Assembly: GCA_037576195.1 (NCBI GenBank)
Contig: CM075102.1
Coordinates: 37,444,745-37,508,744, forward strand
Reading direction: 5' to 3'
DNA: 64,000 bases
Source: Phytoseiulus persimilis
Lineage: Eukaryota; Arthropoda; Arachnida; Mesostigmata; Phytoseiidae
In this document: positions 1-10,600 of the stretch, in pieces
How the letters are laid out: every line of letters begins with the position of its first letter
Position numbering within the stretch: the first letter of the stretch is position 1
Notes under the pieces: generated by a model
The model's input: only the letters and a program-made list of their open reading frames with translations
Databases searched by the model: none
What the model was told of the DNA's origin: nothing
Program-made: the position numbers and the translations under genes

Positions 1-1140
1 TCCGTACCTCCTTGAGCTGCCTTCATGCACGGTAGCAAGGTATTTCATTCAATAGATCATGCATTGCAAGTCTGAGTTATACAAATCTAATGATGGCGGG
101 GTTCTCAGTTGGGAGAAAAAAATTGTTTTTTTTTTGTCCTGCATGACAGAGGAGGCTTATACCCAATCTCCATGCTTTCAATGATCCCTCACAATCATCG
201 TGTCAAAATGGTGTTCGCAGTCCTTTTGGCAGATTGGTTTCATCAACAGCGAATCTTGGTCTTCGGCTGACTGGTGCGGGGACTATCCTCGTTCGAGGTG
301 ATTTTTTTCGGATTGTTCTCTTGGCGGCTCCAGGATGAGGTTCGGGGACGTTCAAGAGTGTATTGACCACTCTAGGAACTTGCTTTCTGTTCACCGACGA
401 CCTTTGCCGACAGAAGTTTCGATCACCACCGAGGTCACATTGAGCCGGGATTTCGCACCAGATCGATGTGGTCTCGTGCGCAGGATTCTGATAGGAATTT
501 CGTTTTTTCTAGCTCTGGTCGGAAGTGGTCCCACGATTCGCCGATATTAACCCACTTAGTAAAGTATGTAGAAGACAGTGTCGAGCTGCTAACCTCCCTT
601 CGATCTGTATCGATCTTTGTCAGTCGACGGTCTTGTCGAGTTCTCTTCCACTTGTCGTGCTGCATGGCTCCGCGAGGGATCGGTCTCGAGTATCTTCCTC
701 TCCTGCCTCGCTCTAACTAGTCCGTCGCTATGTTTGAAGTTCTTCATAATCATGACTGGCGCTCTAATCTCCAAACCAGCGGCTCAGGTGAATCACATTC
801 GTCATGAGTCATGAACGCGCCCGAAAGCGACCCCTGTATTCGTCGACGACGACTGAGACACCATTGATTCTTCGCACCTGGAGATTCTGGAACCGGATCG
901 GCCGTCTTCCGCAATATAGGGTTTCCGGTGGCGTGTACAGGAATTTCGGTTGGAGGGGGCGGAGGGCAAAAGTGCATGGTTTCCCTCCCTCGGAGCGAAG
1001 ATACGCCTCTTCCACGACGATAGAAGCTGCGAAACCGTGCTGCCCTGAAGATTGAGAGCGCTACGTCTGGAGTGGAATCCTGGATTTCCTCGGAATAAAC
1101 CTGAATCTGACCCCTTGTACACGCCACGTGAGGGTGTTCG
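1..1140. other. Gene-poor stretch, nothing recognised
   Basis: No open frame here has a second line of support: no splice pair, signal peptide, promoter or family motif. The short frames on both strands overlap one another in the way expected of non-coding DNA. A run of T's lies near 125-136. The right edge is the outer boundary of the inverted repeat that follows. Confidence 0.5.
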
Positions 1141-1990
1141 CGTTCTTGCGGCCATAGATCAGTCGCTGATGGATATTTTCTGTTTTTGCTTTCTCTTTTC
1201 TTCGATTGCTCCCTGGAAGACGCATCTTTTCCGTTGTTGCTTTCGAATTCGGTTGGCAGGATCAGTGATTGAGAGGTGCAGTCCTGCGAGTCCGAAATCC
1301 TTTCAACAGGCTCGTAAATCGGCGATTCTCAACGGAATTGCGAGTTTCAGAATGGGTTCGATTCGTCGTCCATCCCTTTCCAATGTGCACCCATTACCGC
1401 GCGGATCTAACGCGATCTCAAAACTCGGAACCCAAGGACTCGGGAAAATTCACTTCTCGCTCCCCCTCATCGAAGCCGTCCGTGGTTCAATGGGGAAACC
1501 GATCTCAGGGATCCTTACGGCAGAGAGGAAGCTCATTATTGAGCAAAGTATCCGGAAACTCGTGGGACTTCATTCAGCTTATTCAGCGATTGAGCATGCT
1601 CGGATAGCGAACGTCATGATGGAGTATGAGCAGTGGATCACCGATGCGGTGCGCTGGTATGATGAGCGGTGGAGTGTGAATTTTTCCCGAGTTCTCCGAG
1701 TCCACGCTGCATCCGTGATGGGTACAAATGGGAGGGCGATGGAAGACGACTCGGACCCATTTCGAAAATCGCGAATCTGTTGAGGATCGTCGATCTACGA
1801 ACCTGTTGAAGCTGGGAGTCGGAGGAAAATGGAAAGTCGACATCGGCATGCTCTCGAATCTCCGATCCTCAACCGGATTTCGGAAATCAAAACGGAAAAA
1901 ATGCGTCGACCAGACAGCAAAGAACGGAAACAAAAACAGATTCGAATATTATTCACTAGCTGCTGGGCTGTGGCCGAAGAAGGGTGACCA
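1141..1990. repeat. Long imperfect inverted repeat (fold-back element)
   Basis: Bases about 1141-1500 match the reverse complement of about 1640-1988. The best stretch is 1302-1396 against 1722-1817, where a hand alignment gave about 79% identity over 95 bases with no gap. Outer blocks also align with small gaps, including the T-rich block near 1180 against the A-rich block near 1935 and GACGCAT near 1218 against ATGCGTC near 1900. The spacer is about 140 bases. Long open frames cross both arms on both strands, but since the arms mirror each other these are probably incidental. A transcript could fold into a long imperfect hairpin. It could be a fold-back transposon, a MITE-like relic or a hairpin-RNA locus; no transposase was seen. 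That the repeat is real is well supported; its class is unknown. Confidence 0.85.
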
Positions 1991-2055
1991 AGATCATTGC
2001 TCACTTTACCGCGATCACCCTGTATCGAATCTGCTCCATCTGTTAGTTTGTCCGG

Positions 2056-2415
2056 TCCTCCTTCTCGGCTCCAGAGGTGGTTTCGGAATCAATCTGACCA
2101 TCGCTGTGAGAGTCAATGTAGGTAATTCCGAGATCGATCTGACCATATTTTTCGGAATCTAGGAAGGTGGTTTTGGGATCGATCTGACCATACTATCCGG
2201 AGTCGGCGCTTCTAAGAACAACATCGATCTGACAATAGTTTTCAGAATCTAAGGAGGTTATTCCGGGATCGATCTAACCATGCTTTTCAGGGACTCTGAA
2301 GGGTCCTCCGGAATCGATTCGACTATTCTTTCTGGGGTCTATGGCGGTGATTCCGGGATCGATCTGACCATACTTTTCGGCGTCTATGGAGCTTATTCGG
2401 GGCTCGGTTGGACGT
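2056..2415 (+). repeat. 45-base tandem array, about eight diverged units
   Basis: The core GATCGATCTGACCA recurs with its last base at 2100, 2145, 2190, 2235, 2280, 2325 and 2370, and a weak eighth copy ends near 2415. The period is therefore exactly 45 with no insertions or deletions between units, although single bases have diverged. In one frame the unit reads as a 15-residue repeat of the form G-G-x-x-G-I-D-L-T-I-L-F-G-V-Y. Two units have a stop codon at the same unit position (2160-2162 and 2250-2252), so the array is not open throughout. It begins about 65 bases outside the right arm of the inverted repeat. It could be a minisatellite or the remains of a repeat-protein exon. Confidence 0.88.
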
Positions 2416-4060
2416 CCACGAGGGTCGAGTGCCAGTTACTCTACTCCAAATCACCCTCTCCCACCGCTTAATCCTCGTGCTGCCACTCCCTCGCGAAGGA
2501 CGAGTTATCCTTCTGGTGGAGATGCTGAAGAGTGACAGGGGTAACCTCGTGTTTCCCATGTCGGTTCGATCGTTACCCATGAGGGTATTTTTCCGGTTGG
2601 CTCACAATGAAATCAACTCGCAAAAATTGCGTTCGAGTCCCCGATCCCGCTTGAAATTTTCAATATCTCTGTTTGTGGCATGTTCACCGTAAGCTTTTAC
2701 GAGCCCCCGTCACATTCTCCGTCGAGTTGAACTAGAAGAGCGAAACTTCCAACAAAATGGGCGTTTTTAAACACAAAGGTCCACATGTTCAGCGGTTATC
2801 GGAATTCCGTGAAATTGTCGACGTTCTCTCTTGCTGATGAACACGACGCGCAAGTGAACCGCGCCAACTCTGTTGGTAGGCTGCTGTTCGCGCTTTTCGG
2901 AAAATCCGGCCATACACAGTAGGACCTAGTGGATCCCCCCCCCCCCCACGAGCAAAAACTCGCGGGTTTTAATGATTCCGAAGCCATATTTGTATTTGGC
3001 ACGTCACATACGGGGCTCGAGATTCGTTGAGATACACTGTACAATGTGCGGTACTTCGCTGCACGAACGCGACTTTGTATATTCGTATGTGTTCCGACCT
3101 TCTCACGTCAGGGAAGTGAATATTCCTTTCAGTATGTTTCCCGTAGGGATCCGTAGTGACTCGTACCTCTAAAACCTGAGGATTCAGCTGTGAGGGAGGG
3201 TGATTTTGAGTCGGGTTACTGGGATAGAACGTTCCGAGATTGCCTCCGACGGGACCGTCGCCGAGAATCTTCACGACCGTCCACGAGTGTCTACACGAGC
3301 CTAGTGAACCGTCTACGAGAGTCCAAGGCACCTCCAACGATTGCAAATCACAAGGAGAGCTTCAGACACACCCGAATATACAGTTGAGTTCCGGATCCCA
3401 GAAGCCGATACGCAATCCAGGAGAAAGGCTTCAGGAACAACAAAATACATTTTTCGATCTGCTACGATATTCTACAATTCCGGTCAATTTTTCCGATCGG
3501 TATCGAGCAAAATACAATACAGAAGACTAGCCGAATAAGTAGATAGCTCTAGAAATGATGCTGACCCAATGAACAGGGCGGAAAGTGCCTGTGCGCGGTC
3601 GACTCCAGTCGGCCGAGGGTCGTTTTTGGGTACTACTTACGACCCGATATCGTTCAGGGAACCGGCTTAGAGTTACTCCGGGAGAGAGCGATGAGCTGCT
3701 CCCACCCATGTCTGAGTTCCGGAACAAGGATGCGGCTTTTCTCCATGGGGAAATCGCGATAATTCCAGTCGCGATGCTGCGAGGTTCTCTCGAGCTTCGG
3801 TCGTATGCTCGTGTCGCTCTACTAACGGACAGAAGTGTTCCGAGATTGTCACGGTCCTGCTTGAATCGTTCTCGACTCCCGACGCTACGCGTGTGTATCG
3901 CTATCGCACATGCAAGTAACAGTCGCATTTTGTGGGTCGAGTTGCTGCACTTGGAGGAAGACAACTCGAACTTGTATCTGCAAACAGTCATCTCTTGGAA
4001 GTGGGTTCGTCACACCTCCATGTTGAATTTGGTCATGTGAATCAAGAGCGCCGACTCTTG
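2416..4060. other. Gene-poor stretch with a 13-base C run
   Basis: Nothing with more than a chance open frame was found. A C homopolymer of 13 bases lies at 2935-2947. The right end may include the promoter and first leader exon of the membrane-protein gene that follows, but no clear core promoter was recognised. Confidence 0.45.
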
Positions 4061-4271
4061 CGGCTTAGGGTAATCTTGAAGCTCATTCTTGGAGCCGGGC
4101 AGGACTCTTGTGTGATCATAGAGGCGAACCGCTGTCTGGAAGTTTGTTGTGTTGCCAGTATGCTTCTTTCTCATTCTGTTAAGCGCATGCGCCTGAAGTG
4201 CCCGAAGCCCTCAGCTGGAAGTGACAGATTCCGCCGGTGTGTTTGAAAGAAAAGCCCAGAGCACTGTGAGA

Positions 4272-4346
4272 CTGTAAGTAAATCACCCGTTTGAGGCTTA
4301 TCGCGTTTCCTGGTCGAGATCATCCTCGCTCTGCCGACTCTCGCAG
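4272..4346 (+). other. Putative 5'-leader intron of the membrane-protein gene
   Basis: A consensus donor (gtaagt at 4272-4277) and a pyrimidine-rich acceptor ending tctcgcag at 4346 define a 75-base GT-AG intron. The following exon runs on to the predicted start codon at 4463. The upstream leader exon would end at 4271; its beginning was not located. The donor is textbook-quality and the intron length matches the others in this gene. Confidence 0.5.
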
Positions 4347-4462
4347 CTATTGGAATCTGCTGCCGACGTCTCCGAAAGAAAACAGTGCCGAGCCGTAAGG
4401 AGCGAACGTTGGAACAAAATCAAGCAAAGAGTTCTGGTATTTTGTCACGGGTAACATCTAAG

Positions 4463-5357
4463 ATGAGTGCGTGGCGTTACCCTATTACGTTGGTCACCCA
4501 CATATTCCTCTGGCAAACGTGCGCGGGTTTCCTGCCTGAATCTGAGACGCCGGTTGTACTCAAGATCACCGATTTGAGGCAGTCATGCAAGAGTAAGTGA
4601 TGGTTCATGGGTATCCTTTCATGATACTGAGAAACTAGAGTTTCTTTGAGAAGTGCAACAACGTTGAGGCTTGCGAATTACAGGCGAAACCTGGACCAAC
4701 AAACTTCGGATACATGCCGACTGCAAAAACTGCAATGTTATCGCATCAGTAGAACGTTGCGGTTTCCCAGGTCAGAATCTTCACACTGTTCGCAGAGCAA
4801 CGGCCAGATTCGTGGATTCCCTAGAATCTTAGATACGTCACCACCGTTGCTGATTGTCAGATCGAGCGAAATGGTTCCATGACGAGCAGTCTTGTAATTC
4901 TTGGAACTGCCATCAGAGACCCAGACAGAACGAGTTACTGAGCATAGAATCCTTTGCTCCCTTTCTCCGAGCATCCCCGGCGTGACGGATTTCATCCTTG
5001 ATTGCGGCCAAGAGCTAAACGGAACGTGCCAAGGTAAATTAAGATCTGTATTCAGTTCAATTCTTGGAGCACCCGATTGCGGCTCCTTCGTTTTACGACT
5101 GTTCTTGGCTTGTCACAATCGAATGAAACAGCTGACAGAAACGTGTAAGATGTCACTTTTCCCCAGCTGGATGTGTCCTGAGTTACCGCCAGAGAGTACA
5201 GGTGGGATCTGTGATGACCTCGACCCTGGACAGCGTGACCCGTATAGCCGTGGGGGTTCTATCGATTTTCATGTTTTTCTTCGTATTTTATTTGCTGAAG
5301 CGTATAAGGGATCAGAGACGCCAGGGAATACAACGCTTATCTCAGGAAGATGTGTGA
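4463..5357 (+). CDS. Small single-pass type I membrane protein, cysteine-rich ectodomain (spliced)
   Basis: Proposed coding exons are 4463-4592, 4684-4770, 4917-5033 and 5167-5357, giving 174 residues. All three coding introns (91, 146 and 133 bases) are phase 1 with GT-AG ends, and the two middle exons (87 and 117 bases) are multiples of three. Donors at 4593 (gtaagt) and 5034 (gtaaat) are good; the one at 4771 (gtcaga) is weaker. The first exon encodes a signal peptide (MSAWRYPITLVTHIFLW...). The ectodomain has eight cysteines, including a C-x2-C pair followed by C-G. The last exon encodes a roughly 20-residue membrane helix rich in Val, Phe and Leu, then a basic cytoplasmic tail (KRIRDQRRQ) ending QEDV. 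Signal exon first, membrane exon last and uniform phase-1 introns fit a real cell-surface gene. Size, topology and cysteine spacing are loosely reminiscent of JTB (jumping translocation breakpoint protein), but JTB's aromatic FW-x-FE segment before the helix is absent. No family is claimed. Confidence 0.55.
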
Positions 5358-5940
5358 TACGGCCGTGAGGGAGCCAATGGATGCCTCACATGGAGTTTGA
5401 CTTGTATTTGTTCTAACAAAGGGTTGGAAGCAGGGAGCGGAAACCTTTTTTTTTCTACACCGCGGCGCAGAATATTATATCCATGGGGAACAACGAGTTT
5501 CCTGCGCATCTTCTCTGCACCGAGGAGCGATTTGCGAGCTTCCCAAACCCGAGGGAAGGCAGCTGCGAGCAACACAATCAAACGCGGGTCGTGTAGAGTC
5601 CTCACGATAGCTGTAGCCACCCATATATGTTAAGTCGAACTCGCTTAGGGAAGACTGATCGCGGAACGAGAAGTTTCTCGCAGACGGGTTGCCCTGAATT
5701 CTGTGTATGAGTTCGACTCTCGCAAAGGTATCTTCGTCGCATTCCGACATTGGATAATTGGAACGTATACTTCCTGTGCAAAATGCCCTTGTACGGGAGT
5801 CTGTCATCATCCCAAGCCCTTCTATAAAATCGGAGATCTTAGATATGCCTCTTGCAAGCGAGTCGTTCTTCATGCGAGTCTCTCATGAGTTGATCCGGAT
5901 GTTTGGCAAACTGTCGGAGCTTGAGGCAAGAACTTCAACT

Positions 5941-6309
5941 TCAATGAATGGAGCCCGGAGATGCTCTTATGTATCTGTCTGACCGAACTATCACTTCCCG
6001 CGCAGACTTCTGCTGTAGAGCGGGTGAACACCGGACTTCTTTGAGACCAACATTCTGACCTTACCCTCATGAGCCAGACGCATGCTCCAGTATGAGATGT
6101 CAACCTGCTGATAAATCTCCGGAGTTGTTGTTCAGAATATATTGGGAGATTTTCCCATAAGACGGCGTCAAGTACCTGAGAAGAGGAAGGTGCTTCCTGG
6201 AGATTCGCAAGTCTGTTTCCCAGGCTGTATTGATGGGAGGGAGCTGTGACAACGCGCCCCAAGGGTCAGTATAAATATCTTCGTCCGAATCTGTATCGTT
6301 CAAATCCAT
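5941..6309 (-). CDS. Candidate small acidic-start protein, three short exons
   Basis: The model reads on the minus strand: exons 6309-6176, 6104-6065 and 6012-5941, giving 81 residues. Introns are 71 and 52 bases with GT-AG ends; the second donor (G|gtaagg) is good, the first (CAG|gtactt) moderate. The start is acidic (MDLNDTDSDEDIYTDPWG). Phases are consistent (2, then 0). It would be convergent with the membrane-protein gene ending at 5357. Nothing in it is recognised, a 40-base middle exon is unusual, and overlapping open frames on the same strand leave other models possible, including one in which 5870-6262 is read through unspliced. It is listed because splice signals and frame agree. 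Confidence 0.22.
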
Positions 6310-7259
6310 AGCGTCTATGCGAATATTGTATTATTTTTATGCCGATCGCGCCACTTTCCGGCTCACATAATATTCTGTAGAATGCTAAGGATCGAGATGG
6401 ATGAAACAGCAACGCATTGGTTTTAGATTCCTCAGTGCTTCAGGGCACGATCCGTTCGATGATAACGATTCAATCTTATCTATTCAACTGGCGTAGATTG
6501 GATGATAACTCAGAATATCACAGCTGGGCATGACAGGCCTTACTCCTTCATGGAGGAACAGGGGAGCAGGTCCCAGTTTGGTAGAGCGATATCCCAGTAT
6601 CCATAACGAGCACGAAAAGAAAATGTTGACTGAAGCCCTCAGGCGAGCACGCTGTGCGGTGAGCATGCTGGAAACAGTTGTTCGTCCTTGGGTGCCTGTC
6701 TTGTAGCAGGCTACTGCCGAGAAGCAGCCGGGATTGCGCTGAATAATGTTCGGGTTGCATGTAGAACAGTGACGGTGTGTACCACCATCTAGCACGTCCC
6801 AGAGCCCAGACTACTCAGGGAGGGAGATCTCGCTCTCGCTGAGAATCTACAACTCCATATAGCATTCCCGTACGATCGAACAGTGAATAGGGTCAGAGGG
6901 GAACTTCGCGAACGGCAAATCCTGAACGATTGATGATGTAAGAATTTTCGCCGAATTTCCAGAGAAAATATCAGCCCCGGAAATCTGTTTTATCCCCTGT
7001 CACTGAGTCCTCAGGACTGAACATACATCGTCGGCATCAAGTTTTCACTCGGATTGAGGAAGGCTTGCGAGCCGGATCAGACTTTCCTATATTTCGTTCG
7101 CAATGCCTATGAGTTCGAAAAGCTGCTCTCTTCCTGGAAATTTCTCATTTCCGAAGATGCGCATCATAGAAAAAAAACCGACTCAGCTGAGGTGCACGTC
7201 GAGATCTGTTTGAACATGTTCGCTGAGCTACGGTATAGAGATGATCGGCTCCCCCCGCG

Positions 7260-7636
7260 ATGAGAAACTCGATTTCCCGGGGAACAGAAGCGTGGCCAGG
7301 TGGAGGTGGTCTGCATCAAGTGGTTGCATGGAAGAGGCAACATTGCGAGGAGAATTATCCGATTCCCCAGGAATTTTTGAAGGTTCCGGCGTTTCAGATC
7401 GCCGAGGAGCCTTCGAGATTCTTGAAGGTAAGTCAGTCCTCCCTGGCGTCAAAGGTCGAGGAATCTCTTCTGTCAGCTCTGAGCTCGCTGGCGCCACATT
7501 CTCAAAAAGCAGCGGTTTTTCTCAGCTCCGGCTCTCGGTACGGCTTCTCGCACCAGAGCAGGTAATTATCGACAGCTGTGAACAGGAAAGCGAGGAGAAG
7601 CCATTGCTAATGGAGGAGCTACTATCAGTGAATTGA
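7260..7636 (+). CDS. Candidate two-exon 3' gene end, unknown product
   Basis: Exon 7260-7427 ends in a perfect donor (AAG|gtaagt) in phase 0. Exon 7526-7636 follows a pyrimidine-rich acceptor (gtttttctcag) and keeps the frame to a TGA. The 98-base intron matches others in the window. The second exon ends in an acidic stretch (EQESEEKPLLMEELLSVN). Using ATG 7260 gives 92 residues, but earlier exons may exist: an open frame at about 7021-7260 looks similar in composition but could not be joined with acceptable splice sites. No domain, signal peptide or membrane segment is seen, and no family is recognised. Confidence 0.3.
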
Positions 7637-7639
7637 CCT

Positions 7640-10600
7640 CTGCCTGGAATTCTTCTAACTCTCTCACACAAACGAAGAGGCCGCAAAAGGTGGCGATCGC
7701 GTAGTGAAATCATTCGACAAGCATTTGTCTAATTTTTCCTCAAGATCCTATTGTGGGGTTTCTAGGGAGGAGTTCCTTAATCACTTCTTACTATGTGCTA
7801 ACGTCAGCACACTGACACCGCACCTTCTTCGGAAATCTACAGAGTTTGAATTTCCTTGGAATGATAGGGAGACCCGGCGTCCGGACGGTGCCACCATCAG
7901 GCCATAGATACGCTAAGACAGGACGAATACTACGAGATAGTTCTCTCATGGCTCTCCGAGGTCTCGGGCAAGCTTCACGCACAATCGCTCCACATGAGTT
8001 TGAAAAACTATCACCAAGGCAGCCAGTGAGTGTAGAGAATCGCTGGTCGGAGGAATGCGAGCCTTGTTGTTTCTGCTTGGGAGCATCAAGGGAAAAGCTC
8101 GTTTGTTGCGCAAATCCACCCTCCGGGAGAAAACTTTGTTCAGGTGTTAGGAAAACAAATACTGGGGGTGAGAGGGCCAACATGGATGCTGATTGCGCGA
8201 ATTGAGCGGCAACCTTTCCGGGGTGATGGAGTTCTACGCGGAAGCCTCTCCTGAATCTAGTGAATCTCGTCCGGATTCCGCTTTCTCACAAATGGAGGTC
8301 ACGGAACGCTGAATCGAGTTGCCACTTCAAACGAATCTAAAATGGAGGAAAAGGAGGAGGAAAGTTCGCTGTGATTCCTCGGCAGCCTCTCACATTGCAC
8401 CATGTTCTTCAAGCATCACGGTTCCGGCTCTGGAGGATTCGGCTTGCCGTCCCTCGTTCCGCTGTAATGGCTGCGAGTCTCGTGACCGCAGAGATCAAGT
8501 TTTCAGTTCAGGAACCCCCCGCTGTGACGTAATTTCAGGTGTATTAAACTCCCGGTGTATGCAAATGAACAAGAAACTTGGAATCTGGGCAGGAATATTT
8601 CGTCGTTCCATCGTTGACTTCGATTTTCTGTGACGAGCTCCAGAAGCTAATGCAACTTTATTGACAATCGACTTATTGACGTAGAACCGCGAGTACCTAC
8701 ATGAAGCGGTTTTCTCGGCGAAGTTTCAAGCCGGAAATGGGAGCTATTGCTCATCCGATAGCGATTTTTAACAAGAATCCTTGCTGGATCCAAATCTGGC
8801 TGTCGGAACGGAGTTGGATGCACGGGTCGCCTTCTCGACTAAGGTCAAGAAGGCGAAACATTCAGGCCTTGAGGCCTCACATATCAAGCGAGGAGAGGCT
8901 TGTTAGCGATTCAAAGGTGTGTTGTGCTCATCTCGATTTTAGGACATCTTCAAGACCCATTCCTCGTGCAGTTCGGCAGAGCAAGGCCTTGTGGGGGCGC
9001 AGGGGAGATTTCTGGCTTAGTGAAGCCATAATTACCTAGACGGAAACAGTGAGTGGGAGAGAGTCTTCGGCAAGCGTGCTCGTGAATTTCGTCAGTTAAA
9101 GCCACCCAGTCAATACTCTCGATACGAAATGGACCCAGAGCGGATCTCGTCACTTCACGTCAGTTCTCGCGGAGAAAACCCAGCGATATGTTACTGAGAT
9201 GTTTCGGAACCACATGAAGATGATGTCCACCCGATCAACTCTCACCCTCAACTCAATGCAATTTTGGTTGATTCTCTTCTCCTGACATCCCATGCTGTTC
9301 CACCATATTCATTCAGGCCTTGCTCAGCAACCCCGGAGGAAATACTGTCGAAGTCATTGGAAACGTAGCTGCGTCACAGACGGCAGAAGTTGCGTGTCGG
9401 GCTGAACTCGGGCAGGGAGCTCGAGGCTGAGTCCTTTCAAAAGAGTCGCTCTCGATCGAATATTTCTGTGAAACACGCGCTGGTGACAATATGTCCCGAA
9501 TCCTATGTGTTCCGGCTCGTATGATTCGGATAGAGTGACGTGGGCGTTGTCGCCACAGTATTTGCCGTGGCGTTTTTTGTTGATTCCGTCTGTGCAGAAT
9601 ACCCGTATGGAGCTCGACGCATACAATGGCATTCACTTTGGCTGACATCATCGACCGGCTAAGTACAATACCATTGTTTGCCTCGTTATTAAAATTGATA
9701 CCTACTCGGACTCAGACGGAGAACTTGTTCCTAGGCGCCTTGCCGGAACAGCGATGGTTGTGCAACAAGGTCAATTCGATCAACCTAGTGGTAGCTTATG
9801 AGATTTCTTTCTTCCGGAGATTTGAGAACTTTCGGCAGTTTTGTCATGGTGGCGCAGTGGATTAGGTGCAATAATCAATCTTGAGAGCATGGATCGCGAT
9901 CACATCATGAGTTTTGATCGATTTTTCCACAAACAGTTCCCCATATACATTTCCACCGTGGTCAACTCATCTACATAAGTTTCGAGAGCATGGGGTTCTT
10001 TGCCACTTCTTTGGGTACAATGCTCCGCTCGCTGAACGAAAAAGGAGGTTCACGCTGGTGGTGAGCAGGAGAAAATAGAAAAACGTTTCACCTTTTGACG
10101 TGGAAACCTCTTCGACGCTATTTCCTTTTAATGACTACTGGTGACAGGTCATCTGGCAATGAGTGACAAGGTGACTCCGAAATCGAGGTAGATACGCTTG
10201 GCAAGGTGGACACACAGAGCAGATGGTATGCCTTCTTCTACAGCGTCGCTTCTTCTGATGAGACAATCCCTGGTCCAGCAGATGTTCCTCTGCTCGTTCG
10301 CTCGTTTTTTCGTCTCTGGCTTACCTGCCCGCTCGGCGCCCGAGCCGACGTTCATCTGAAGATACGAAGACCCAGAGCGGAGAAGAAATCCGGCACGCGA
10401 AGAAAAATACGTCGGCTACGATCGAATACACAGAAAATCACGCGGAAACTTCTGTCATTACGGAAAAGTGGAAGTCGCTCTACGATCATGTATCGACCGC
10501 TCGCTCAGAAAACCGGCATGCAGCAGCGTCTCAGAGCGGACTTTCGCGGGGTAACTTTGTGCAGAATGAGGACAGCGTGCTCAGCCTCACAGCCGAGCGG

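Noticed and set aside
1052-1783. 243-codon frame, the second longest in the window
   Set aside because: It starts at a non-ATG codon and runs through both arms and the spacer of the inverted repeat. An antisense frame of similar quality also occupies the right arm, so it is probably incidental.
9848-9930. tRNA-like GTGGCGCAGTGGATTAGG start
   Set aside because: No matching B box or acceptor-stem pairing follows at the right distance.
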